From NCBI RefSeq assembly GCF_000002985.6, contig NC_003283.11, forward strand, positions 18,043,501 to 18,107,500: a DNA stretch of 64,000 bases, written 5' to 3'. This document shows positions 36,031-46,600 of the stretch, one piece after another. This stretch comes from Caenorhabditis elegans (lineage: Eukaryota > Nematoda > Chromadorea > Rhabditida > Rhabditidae). The first letter of the stretch is position 1. Each line of letters starts with the position of its first letter. The translations under genes and the position numbers were made by a program. The notes under the pieces are model-generated. The model did not search any database, was not told the DNA's origin, and saw only the letters and a program-made list of their open reading frames with translations.

Positions 36031-38298
36031 TCGATTTTTTCCTAAATGTGGGAGAAAATTAGCGAATTTTAATGCTGATTAATAAAAAATGCATGAAAAA
36101 ATCCAAAAATTCGCGAAAAAAAAATGGATTTTGGGTCTGCTAAATACAATTTTTGTAGTTTGTAGTCTGGCAGACCATAAAACTTGGTAAAAATCGTCAA
36201 TTTTGCTGTTATTTTGAGCAGATTTCTGATTTTTTCGCGGGAAAAAAATTCAAATCTTGCATTTTCGCGGAATTTTTCAGGAAAAATTAACGATTATTGC
36301 CTTAAAAAATCAATTTTCACACAGAATTACGCATAAAATCACAATTTTTCGCCAAAAAACCGTTTAAAAAAAATGCATATTTTTCTATGGGAAACCGAGT
36401 TTTTTCCGTCTAAATCTGCTTATATTCACCTAAAACGCAAAATTTCGTCGAAAAAAATATGGGTCTGCTAAATACATTTTGTAGTTTGTAGTCTAGCAGA
36501 CCTACTCTCAGAAATTTGGTCTGCTAGACTACAAACTACAAAAAACGCTAGCATACCAATCGAAAAATTGAGAGATTTTCGTCAGATTTTGAGAGGAAAA
36601 TGATTTAAAAACGAGGTTTAAAGCAATTTTTCAAATTTTTTTCAAAAAATTCCAGAAAAACCGGCTTTTCTGGAATTGGGGAGGAAAATTAGTGAATTTT
36701 AATGCTAATTGGTCAAAAATACAAGAAAAAATAAAAAAAATTCGCGAAAATTTTTTTTTTGGGTCTGCTAAATACATTTTGTGTAGTTTGTAGTCTGGCA
36801 GACCATAAAACTAGGTAAAAATCGTCAATTTCGCTGTGATTTTGGGCAGTTTTCCTGATTTTTTCGCTGGAAAAATTCAAATTTTGAATTTTCTCGCAAT
36901 TTGAATATGAAAATTCACGAAAATTGACTCAAAAATCGATTTTTACAGAGAAATATGAGTAAAATCACAATTTTCGCCAAAAAACCGTCTAAGAAAACGA
37001 AAAATTCATATTTTTCTATGGGAAACCGAGTTTTTTCCGTCTAAATCTGCGTATTTTCACATGAAAACGCAACATTTAGTCGAAAAAACTATGGGTCTGC
37101 CAAATACGTTTTGTAGTTTGTAGTCTAGCAGACCCACTCGGGTCTGCTAGACTACAAACTACAAAAAACGCTAGCAGACCAATCGAAAATTTGAGAGATT
37201 TCGTTAGATTTTGACAGAAAAATTGATTTAAAAACGAGATTTAAAGTAATTTTTTAATTTTTTCAGCAAAAAATTCCAGAAAAACCGGTTTTTCTGGAAT
37301 TGGGGAGGAAAATTAGTGAATTTTAATGCTAATTGATCAAAAATGCAAGAAAAAAATCAAAAAAATTCGCGAAAAATGTTTTTTTTTGGGTCTGCTAAAT
37401 ACATTTTGTGTAGTTTGTAGTCTGGCAGACCATAAAACTTGGTAAAAATCGCCAATTTTGAGCATTTTTTCCTGATTTTTTTGCGGGAAATATCTCAAAA
37501 TGTGCATTTTCTCGACATTTTAATGTGAAAATTCACGAAAATTGACTTAAAAAATCAATTTTCACAGAGAATTATGCATAAAATCACAATTTTCGCCGAA
37601 AAAACTCTGAAAATACGAAAAATTCATATTTTTTGTCGGTTTTCTGTGAAAAACTGAGTTTTTTCCTTTAAATCTGCTTAATTTCACCTGAAAACGCAAA
37701 ATTTAGTCGAAAAAGTGATGGGTCTGCTAAATACATTTTGTAATTTGTAGTCTGGCAGACCCAATCTCAGAAATTTAATCTGCTAGACTACAAACTACAA
37801 AAAACGCTAGCAGACCAATCGAAAATTTGAGAGATTTCGTTAGATTTTGACAGAAAAATTGATTTAAAAACGAGATTTAAAGCAATTTTTCAATTTTTTC
37901 AGCAAAAAATTCCAGAAAAACGGGTTTTTTAAGGCAAAATTCAGTTTTTTAGAACTTTTGTAACAATAAAAACTGCAATTTTACCGGAAAACCAGTAGAA
38001 TTTAAATTTTAACTCATAAATTATACAGTCAAATTTTAAGTCAATTTTCTTGCAATTTTCGTCAAAACGGCGTAGTTTTACCCAAAAACTTGCTGAAAAG
38101 TCGAAAAATCTGGATTTTGGCGTAAATTCCACCATTTTCAGCCGAATTTTTCCGATTTTTATCGAATTCAAACATTATTTTGCCGGAAAATAAGACAAAT
38201 CAAACAATTCTGTGAGAAATATCAATTTAGGATGGAAAAATTGCGGAATTAATGGAAAAATTGAATCCTAAGAGGTATTTTTTTTTTCGAATTTTACC

Positions 38299-38331
38299 TT
38301 TTTCAAGTTGAAAAAGCACGAACCTTCCATT
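38299..38331 (-). other. Candidate upstream exon with short ORF (NOVA leader)
   Basis: On the minus strand ATG starts an 11-codon frame (MEGSCFFNLKK) that runs straight into a donor-like AAG|GTAAAA. Joined in phase to the NOVA acceptor at 33961 it would meet AAATAA, a stop, just before the NOVA ATG, so it would act as an upstream ORF rather than an N-terminal extension. Next to it (38440-38505) lies a short dyad, CCGTACTACGG and CCGTAGTCCGG. Confidence 0.2.
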
Positions 38332-38916
38332 GCGCTTGTTAATTCCTTCAGTTTTTCGTCGAAAATCAGCAAAAAAGCGCCGAAAATTGGGTGAAAAGTT
38401 CGAAAATTGGAAAAAAATTTATTTTTTTTTATTGCGCCGTACTACGGTAGACAGAACACGCCGTGCGGTGTTTGCGGAGTTGTGTACCGTAGTCCGGTTT
38501 TTAAATTGAAGTTAATTTAAAATGTTTTCAAAATTATTGATTTTTAATGAAATTTCCTGAATTTTAGAGTCAAAAATTGGTTAGAAATCGTGAAACTTGA
38601 GAGAAAATCGTCGAAACTCTCAATATTCCGGGTTGAAATTCAATTTTTCATCTATATTGAAACAAAAAATCATTTTCTCAAAAAAAGAAAATCGTGAATA
38701 CTTGAGGTTTTGTATAATTTGCACCGGTTATCCATGCATTTCCATGCAAATTAGTTAAAAAATCTAATAAATTTCAATTTTTCACTTATAGTTTTTCTCA
38801 CAATTTCCAGCAAATTTTCGGGAAAATCTCCACTTTTCAACAAGGTTTGCAATTTAATACAAAAATGTCTCAAAATTGTAATTTAACAAGAAAAAAAACA
38901 GATTTCAACAAAACAG

Positions 38917-38922
38917 TTTATT
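38917..38922 (-). terminator. Poly(A) signal of the F-box gene
   Basis: AATAAA on the minus strand, 36 bp past the stop codon at 38958. Confidence 0.6.
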
Positions 38923-38957
38923 TTAATGAGAACCACACGAGTGAACAACAGTTTAAT

Positions 38958-39945
38958 TTATTTCTTCTTTTCGATTTTGATAGAAATATGATCGTATAAG
39001 AGGCTGAAGTGAGAGCCATTGTCATAGTCAACGCGAAAAGGTCTTCTAGCAATGAAATTTGGATTGAAAACTCGCACAACTCCAACGCTGAAGATATTTC
39101 TAGAAGTGATGATTCCAGACTCAAAAACAGTCGATTTCAAGAGAATCTGGAAAAAATGACAATTTTTTTGAAGGAACATTAAAAAACTAACATCTCTGAT
39201 TTTAACAGCATCAGCGACAGAAAGATACGCCGTATCAATGAAGAAGTGGGTAAGATGGAAGAGATTTTCAATTGGGAAATGCTTCTCTCCATATGAATCA
39301 ATAAAAATCGACTTGGCTCTTTTCCATTGCTCCATTTCAAATAATTGATCGACGTAATCTGGATTCCCGCTGCAGTAAATGCAAATTTCTTCTAGAAATC
39401 CTGGTTGAAGAAGCGGAAAAATTGTTGCGGCAAAAGTTGGAAGATTAATGGAAAAGTCGATTCTTTTTACCTTGTAGAGGTTTTTTGAATCGGACATTTC
39501 TTTGAACCAATTCATAAATGTTTCCTTCTTTTGAATACGATCATATCCTTGGAATTCAAGGACTTCCAATTGAAGTTTCGAGTTCTTCATCACCACTGAC
39601 AAGTCTGTCTCAGCCATTTTCAAGCCGTTCACTCCTTTAAAGCGCTCATTCCGATCATTGTAGTTTACTGTGCAATGCGAATGACTGAAATCATAGTGAA
39701 TTACAGTAGATTTTGCGTCAAGCAGCCACATCTGGAATTGAGAGTGATGGATGTTAAGTACAACGCGCTTGATTCCAGGATCCTTATTATCGACGATTGC
39801 ACGAAAGTTGCGGCAGACTTTACGGACAGAAAGCCTGAAATTTTCAATTTAATTAATCCTCCAAAAACTAGTTCTGATTATACCGTTCGATTGGTTCAAC
39901 CTTTTCCACAATTTTATGAATGACGTCCAATGGCAAATTCGACAT
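38958..39945 (-). CDS. F-box protein with FTH-type C-terminal region (FbxA family)
   Basis: Exons 39884-39945, 39192-39834 and 38958-39146; 297 residues. Residues 1-45 form an F-box: MSNLPLDVIHKIVEKVEP, then LSVRKVCRNFRAIVD, the helix that contacts SKP1. The rest matches the nematode FTH/DUF38 substrate-binding region, including LYKVKRIDFSINLP and LLQPGFLEEICIYCSG. Such proteins are presumed substrate receptors of SCF ubiquitin ligases, belonging to a large fast-evolving worm family. The last intron (39147-39191) is only 45 nt, a multiple of three, and has no stop in frame, so retention would add 15 residues without truncation. The ATG at 39945 is the first Met of the F-box frame. Flanks carry no operon partner in range. 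Confidence 0.88.
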
Positions 39946-42315
39946 CGATGGAGCCTTGGAGCACGGCCTCTCTCAATTTCATTTATTTCAAAATTCCTCT
40001 TTTTCTCTCACACTCTCTCACGTGAGATTGAAAATTGAATAATATATGTGTTTTTAAATTAAATTCAAAATATTGACGAAGAAACAACTTTGGTATAAAT
40101 ACTGATTTGTTAGGACCGATACCAAATGGTAATTTTCGGACATATTTGATCTCGTAGACAACGGCTCACTATTTCAGTGATCTTTAAAGTAATAAAAAAT
40201 TCTTCAAAGTTTGGTACAGAGAAACTGAAGTAGTTACATTTGTAGAAACTTACATAACTTATAAACCTACCGTATTCCTATCGTACCCAATTACCGTATT
40301 TCCTCTATTAGTCTTGAATGCAAGACTAATTTTCAATTGACCCGTAGGGGTGCAAGACTAATAGAGTCCGCATGACTGATTTTCGATTGGTCCGTAGGGG
40401 TGCAATACTAATAGGGGTGCAAGACTAATAGAAGCTGCAAGACTAATAGAGGAAATACGGTATATTTTTTGTCGTACACTGATGGAAAACTGATGAGACT
40501 TTCCCGGCAGGGTTCACAAGCTGAGTTATTCATTGGTGGCCTCGGTTTCAGTCGGTTGCCGACTGTAAAGACGGGATCCCGTACGGGAAAAACAAAAAGT
40601 GACATATGAAAAAGGTATCAGACGGTACTAATCCAGACTTTGTTATTTTTTGCTTCTTTGAGATGATTGTGCAAACGGATAATTTCGAATACCTTCGTGG
40701 TATCTCTATCAAAGTTTTTCAAAGCATTGAATCTTTACATAGCTTAAACTATGTATTTTGTGAGAATAGCCAAGTATTATGAACATAGAAAATGTTTCTT
40801 GTGTTATCAAGATTATTTTTGTAGTTCAAAGTTTCTTGATAGCTTTTCTGGTTACCGAGTTATATGTTTTCAAAAGCGTTCACATCAACTATTATGCTTG
40901 CGGTTGTCCAAAAATTACAATCGCATTGTCTTAAAACTGAAGTTACTCAATCAGTTTTTGATCAAATCAGGTGATTGACATCTTAATCTCTTCCTTAGAG
41001 AATTTTGCAACTTTTGGTGAGGTTGAATTTTTGATTATGTCTTGGTGCGTCTCGTAAAATTAGGAAAACCCGCCAAAAATTGTCGTTTTTTAACGATTTT
41101 TGGAGTTTTCAGGCCTAATTCTTGTTTTGAAGATGCCGACGTCAATTTTCATCAAAAAACCTTCATCAAAAACAGAAAATAATCAGAAAAAAATTATCTA
41201 CAAAATGGTGGCCTTCAATTTTCAAATTTCTCTTTTCAAGGATCACTAGAGGTCCCGAAAAAATCCATTTTTTGAGGTAGCCTTTTGTTTTTCCGTCTGC
41301 CGGCGTCGTGAACATCACTAACCTAGATATTTGCATAAAAATAGATACACTTAGTCTTAATTGACAATATATTAATAAAAAACTTAAAGATTTATCAGCG
41401 AATCGCCGGCTTTAATCAGTTTTGTCTGGAAAATCACTAATTTTGAACTTTCACATGTGGGCGTATTCATAGGTGATTTACAATTTTGCCCTTTTTCATA
41501 TAATTTCTATGTGTTTGATCAGGCAGTTAGTAAATTTTTATTAGATTTTGTTCACTATCAGCCGTTTCCGGCCTATTTTACCGTTTTCAGTACAAATTCG
41601 GCTCAAAAAGCTCACTCTCTCGCCCATGAGAGACACAGAGAAAGTTCATCACGTCAATTTGATTTATTTTTTGAAATGAAGAGAGGCCGTGTTGGAGCTG
41701 AAAAAAAAGTTTTAGGTTTGAATTCGAGAAAGTGTATTTTTTCTTAGTTAAATTCACTGAAAATCCGTCAAATTCTCATAATTTCAGTCCACTCAATTTA
41801 TCAGTAGATGTGGCAATTTAAACCGTAAAATTCTTACATTTTCAACGAATTCATTTTTTCTTCCAAATTATCGGTCATTTTTCTGGCGAAAATGTTCTTA
41901 CCAAGGGAAATTGCCAGAAAATTGAAAAGAATAAGAGAAAAATCATACGAAAAGAAACATTTTGTTATAACACTCTATTTTTCAGCAGAAATTAGCAAAA
42001 AAATCGCACTTTAAACGTTAATCTCTACTTTTAAGTGAAAAACAACCAAGAAAATCTAAAAATGAGCCAGAAGCTCGTCAATTAGAATGCCGAGTACGCA
42101 AACACTTGATATTGCGTACTTCGCCGACTACAGTACTCCAACAGAATTTATTTCGAAATATTTGATTTCCTTTACGGAAAACTTGAGAAAATAATCATAA
42201 AATTGGTTAAAATTCAATATTTCACTGATAATCGACAGAATAAGAAATTAATTCAAAGTATACACATAGTTACAATTAAAAATATATCACAAATTGCATA
42301 AATTCAAGTGGAAAT
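39946..42315. other. Intergenic region, no gene recognised except one MITE
   Basis: Plus-strand frames at 40751-40978 and 41457-41747 show no domain, splice-site support or codon bias. A TA-flanked MITE lies at 40294-40460. The motif CTCTCGCCCATGAGAGACACAGAGA (within 41610-41640) is a style of dispersed worm repeat. Confidence 0.5.
40294..40460. mobile_element. MITE, 167 bp, TA target site
   Basis: Inverted ends CCGTATTTCCTCTATTAG and CTAATAGAGGAAATACGG flanked by TA (40292-40293 and 40461-40462), as for Tc1/mariner-type insertions. The interior repeats GTAGGGGTGCAAGACTAATAG-like units several times. Confidence 0.8.
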
Positions 42316-42718
42316 TCAGAAATCAATATAAGCAGTAATCTTGATGGCTCCATTGTCAGCAGGTTGGTCAATTCGCATTCCGAATGTATGATTCCGTGAA
42401 GAAACTGTCACATCAAAGTTTTCTCCGACTTTTACTTGTCCATATTGAGCTTCCAGCAGGAATTTGCATGGGATTTCGTATTGTAGCCGAGAACGAGTGA
42501 CCAGCTGTGTGTAAAGTTGGCCTCCGTCGCTGTGAAGAATGAGATCCCTGGAAAAATTAAGGTTTTCAGGGAGTTTTCTGGCATAAAAAGTACCATTCGA
42601 TGCCTCGCATCTCTTCCCATTCCGATAAATCTTCATTTCTGTTGTGAAAATCGGCGGCAAATCGAGTTCGGTTGATGATGTAGCCGTTTCGGTCCTCCTC
42701 GTTCCCATTATCGGCCAT
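42316..42718 (-). CDS. Small MATH-like domain protein
   Basis: Two exons, 42594-42718 and 42316-42547, separated by a 46-nt intron (GTACTTTT..TTTTTCCAG), encode 118 residues. The sequence follows the pattern of nematode MATH domains: a lead-in ending EMRGIEWDLILHSDGG, hydrophobic strands LYTQLVTRSR and CKFLLEAQYG, then VGENFDVTV and a last strand AIKITAYIDF. MATH domains bind substrates or receptors, often next to BTB in Cul3 adaptors; no BTB follows here, so this is MATH-only and at the short end for the family. The assignment is by pattern, not by search. A second ATG (42708) in another frame stays open through the unspliced intron and joins the same C-terminal frame. It is divergent from the zinc-finger gene. 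Confidence 0.6.
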
Positions 42719-43632
42719 TTTTGCTGAAAAATTCAAATTTTTACTCGAGTTTTGGGAGAAAAGGTGAAAAAACCTCAAAAATGTTGGTTTTCAGGGGGGG
42801 AAAAGTGGCAAATTGCACAGTTTTTACTAGAATTTAGCGTAGATTTTCAAATTAAAAGCAAAAAACTATGGAAAAAGCAAAAAATTCGCTGAAAAACGGA
42901 CAAAAAAGACTTTTTTTTCAAAATGCGCCGCCGAATTCGAAAAAATGATGATTTGTGCATTTTTGCGTCGCGGTGTACTGCGTACTTTTGAAAAAACTGC
43001 GGGAAATTTGAATTTGAATTTAATTTGCAGGAATATCTGCTTGACTTTAGCGTGTTTTATTGAATAATTCATCTAATTTTGAAGATTATTGTAAAATATG
43101 AATAAAAACGACAAATTTTATATATTTTCTGTGTTTTCCTATTGTGCATTTTCAGAGATTATTCGCTGGAAACTTGGAAATTGACTTTATTGGGCAAAAA
43201 ATGTTTATTAATCGACATTAATACTGAAATGATACGTAAAAATTGAAATTCTCAAGATTTCTTCGTCATTTGTTCGTTAAAATCCACTTTCTTGACGATT
43301 TTCTTTAATTTTCGGGCTTCTAAAGTGATTTTCAATTATTTTTCAAATTCCCACACATTTTCTAATGTTCAAAGTGTATTTTTTTTTCTTGGTAGCTTGA
43401 AACCTCTGAAAACCTCTGAAATCCACCGAAATTTTTCTTCCAATTCGAATTTCGCGCGCATTTCACCGTTTCGAGTCCAATGGAGCGCACTTGCATTATT
43501 TTCGAGACATTGAATTTTTCGCCTATTTTCCTCGGTTTTTCGTCATTTTTTCTGGATTTTTCTCATTTTTCCAATGTTTTTTCGAGTTTTTTGATGAAAA
43601 AATCGATTTTCTTGATTTTCAGACCACCGGAA
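42719..43632. promoter_or_regulatory. Divergent intergenic/promoter region
   Basis: About 0.9 kb between the MATH-like start (minus) and the zinc-finger start (plus). It is free of the palindromic repeats that fill neighbouring DNA and contains a G/C patch TTTTGCGTCGCGGTGTACTG (about 42962-42981) and another (TTTCGCGCGCATTTCACCG near 43450). The last part, ending in GATTTTCAG at about 43621, is probably 5' leader with a trans-splice or leader acceptor for the zinc-finger gene. Confidence 0.4.
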
Positions 43633-46600
43633 ATGTCGAAAAGTGAGCATTTCGTCAGTAAAGTGAGTCGGAACCTGGGAATTTCCGTAAATAATCCAGA
43701 AATTCAGGAAAACTGGCAACATCTCATCATGAAGCCGGGACCATCGAATTTGGCACTTCCGACGACTCAAAAATTCCGACAAACTTCGAATGGAAGGACA
43801 ATGAAGCAGACTTGGACCTGCGGGTGAGAAATTTCTGGAAAAAATCGAATTTTTTTCAATTTTTTCAGAGTTTGCCGGAAGGAATTATCGTCAAAACGGA
43901 GTTATACAGAGCATATGAATATTCACAACAAATCACGGCCATTTCAATGTGAACATTGCGTTTATGCTGCAGGTTTTGGCGGAAATTCGCGAAAAAACTG
44001 CCTAAAAATTGATTTTTCAGCCTCCCAAATGACTCTACACCGTCATAAACTCCGAAATCACACTCCAAAAGCTGAATGGGGATATCGGTGTCCCTATTGT
44101 GATGATGCGTACATGGAACCTGCTGGATATCAGCAGCATGTCCAGTAAGTGGACGGAAACCTGGAAAAATCGATGAAAAATGGCTCAAAGCTCATGGGAA
44201 ATTGAAAAATTCGGCCAATTTTCACCCAAAAAATTCGAGAAAGCACTGATTTTACACGTAAAACCCAGGAGTTTCATCAATTTTCCCTTTTTTTTTCGCG
44301 GAAAAGCCGAGATTCGGTGAAAAAATGGCTGAAAAGTCGATAAAATCTGCAATTTTTCCCGTTTCCGACGGGAAATTCAGCTTAAAATGGCAAAATTCAT
44401 ATTATTTTTTTTCTATTTTTGGCGGGAAACTGAAGAAAATTCGAAATTTTAGGTGAAAAAAATGAAAAAACCGCAAAAATTTCCAGATTTTTCGGTGAAA
44501 AATGGCGTAAATCAACGAAAAACTGATTTTTTTCAGCTAAAAATCGCTTTTTAGTGAGAAATTAATGAAAAAAATGGCTGAAAAGCCGAAAAATTTTGAA
44601 GGTTTTAGAATGAAATTCAGCAAAAATTATGAAAATTGTCGAAAAATTTCCACATTTTCCAACATTTTCAGCGTTTTCGACGGGAAAACTCTCTAAAAGC
44701 GTGGTTTTTCATTGAAAAAACGCTGAAAATGTTGGAAAATGTGGAAATTTTTCGACAATTTTCATAATTTTTGCTGAATTTCATTCTAAAACCTTCAAAA
44801 TTTTGGCTTTTCAGCCATTTTTTTCATTAATTTCTCACTAAAAAGCGATTTTTAGCTGAAAAAAATCAGTTTTTCGTTGATTTACGCCATTTTTCACCGA
44901 AAAATCTGGAAATTTTTGCGGTTTTTTCATTTTTTCACCTAAAATTTCGAATTTTCTTCAGTTTCCCGCCAAAAATAGAAAAAAAAATACTATGAATTTT
45001 GCCATTTTAAGCTGAATTTCCCGTCGGAAACGGGAAAAATTGCAAATTTTATCGACTTTTCAGTCATTTTTTCACCGAATCTCGACTTTTCCGCGAAAAA
45101 AAGGGAAAATTGATGAAATTCCTGGGTTTTACGTGTAAAATCAGTGCTTTCTCGAATTTTTAGGTGAAAATTGGCCTGAAAAGTCAGTTTTCTGGCCGAA
45201 TTTTTCAATTTCCAATTTTTTGCACAGAAAACGGCGGAATTTCGGGTATTTCGTGAATTTTTCGCCGATTTTTTTCCGATTTTTTTCCGATTTTCAGCAA
45301 AAAAATACAGTTTTCCGCTGATTTTTGCGATTTTTTCACGATTTTTTATAAATTTTTCTATTTTCAGACAACGTCATCCGGGACTTTCAGCAACATATGG
45401 ATGCCCATTTCGAATTTGTAAATTTACTTCGAAATCTCAACGACATTTCCGCGAACATCTTGTTAAACACGATAGGTTCGCGTAAAAATTCGATTTTTTC
45501 CACCCAAAAATCGAAAAAATCGAGTTTTCCGTCGATTTTCCCAGCGAAAACACGCGAAATTTGAAGAAAACCCGGGTTTTACAGCGGAAAATCGAAAAAT
45601 TCCAGAAATTTTCGATTAAAATACTGAAAATTTGATGAAAAATGCCTGAAATTCGTACAAAAACCCCATTTTTCTTAAAAATGTGAAGTTTTAATTAGAA
45701 AAATGGTAAAAATTAATCATTTTTGCACTAAAAATCGGCTGATTTCCAGATATTTTCCACTTTTTCTGATGAAAATTTGACTTAAAAATTAAAAAAAAAA
45801 CCCAATTTTTCGCGAAAAAATGTACTAAAATTTGAGAAATTCACATTTTCAAGCTAAAAAATTAAGTATTTAAGGGTTTTTGAGCTTTTTTCCATTCAAA
45901 AACCCGGGAATTTTTTTCTTTTTTCGACGAAAACTGAATTTTTGAGTCGAAATATCACAAAATTTGGGATTTTTCGACACTTTTCACCGATTTCTACTGC
46001 GAAATTCACTGGAAATTGAAGAAAAATAATAGAAATTTATATAAAAATCGATTTTTCAATTAAAAAAATCCGCCAAAATTTTGAAAATTCCCGGAAAATT
46101 GAGTTTTTCAGTGATTTTCAAGCGAAAAACCATAAAAATCATGGAAAATTTGAAAAAAAAATGACAGAAATTCGTACAAAAACCCCATGTTTCTTTTAAA
46201 AATCTGCAGTTTTCAGTGGAAAAAGGCAAAAAATTAGTCATTTTTGCATTATAAATCGGCTGAAAAACTATAATAAAATAAGCTTGATTTGGGTCTGCTA
46301 GACTACAAACTACATAAAATATTTAGCAGACCATCATTTTTTCGACTGAATTTTTTGCATTTTCAGACGGTAAAATTGTGATTTTATGCATAATTTTTGC
46401 CTAATTCCAATATTTTCTCTATGAAAATCGATTTTTTTGAGTCAATTTTCATGAATTTTCACCATTTCGGAAAAAGAAAATTTAGAGATTTTTCCTGCAA
46501 AAAATTCGACAAATTTTGGAAAACAGCAGCTGATTTTCTACTTTTTTTTTCAATTTTTAACTCGTTTTCTTGAGAAAAATGCAATTTTTCCAACGTTTTT

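Larger units (their letters stand above)
33956..38957. other. Repeat-rich 5' flank of the NOVA-like gene
   Basis: Five kilobases without a confident coding exon. Most is serial copies of the 40-bp palindromic family with its longer flanks (for example near 36130, 36470, 36770, 37090, 37390 and 37720). Two non-repetitive islands stand out: 35740-36030 and 38290-38510 (see separate entries). Confidence 0.6.

Noticed and set aside
43480..43632. Upstream extension of the zinc-finger reading frame from 43480
   Set aside because: The extension is Phe/Ser-rich, A/T-biased and separated from MSKSEHF by a strong GATTTTCAG acceptor, so it is better read as leader or intron.
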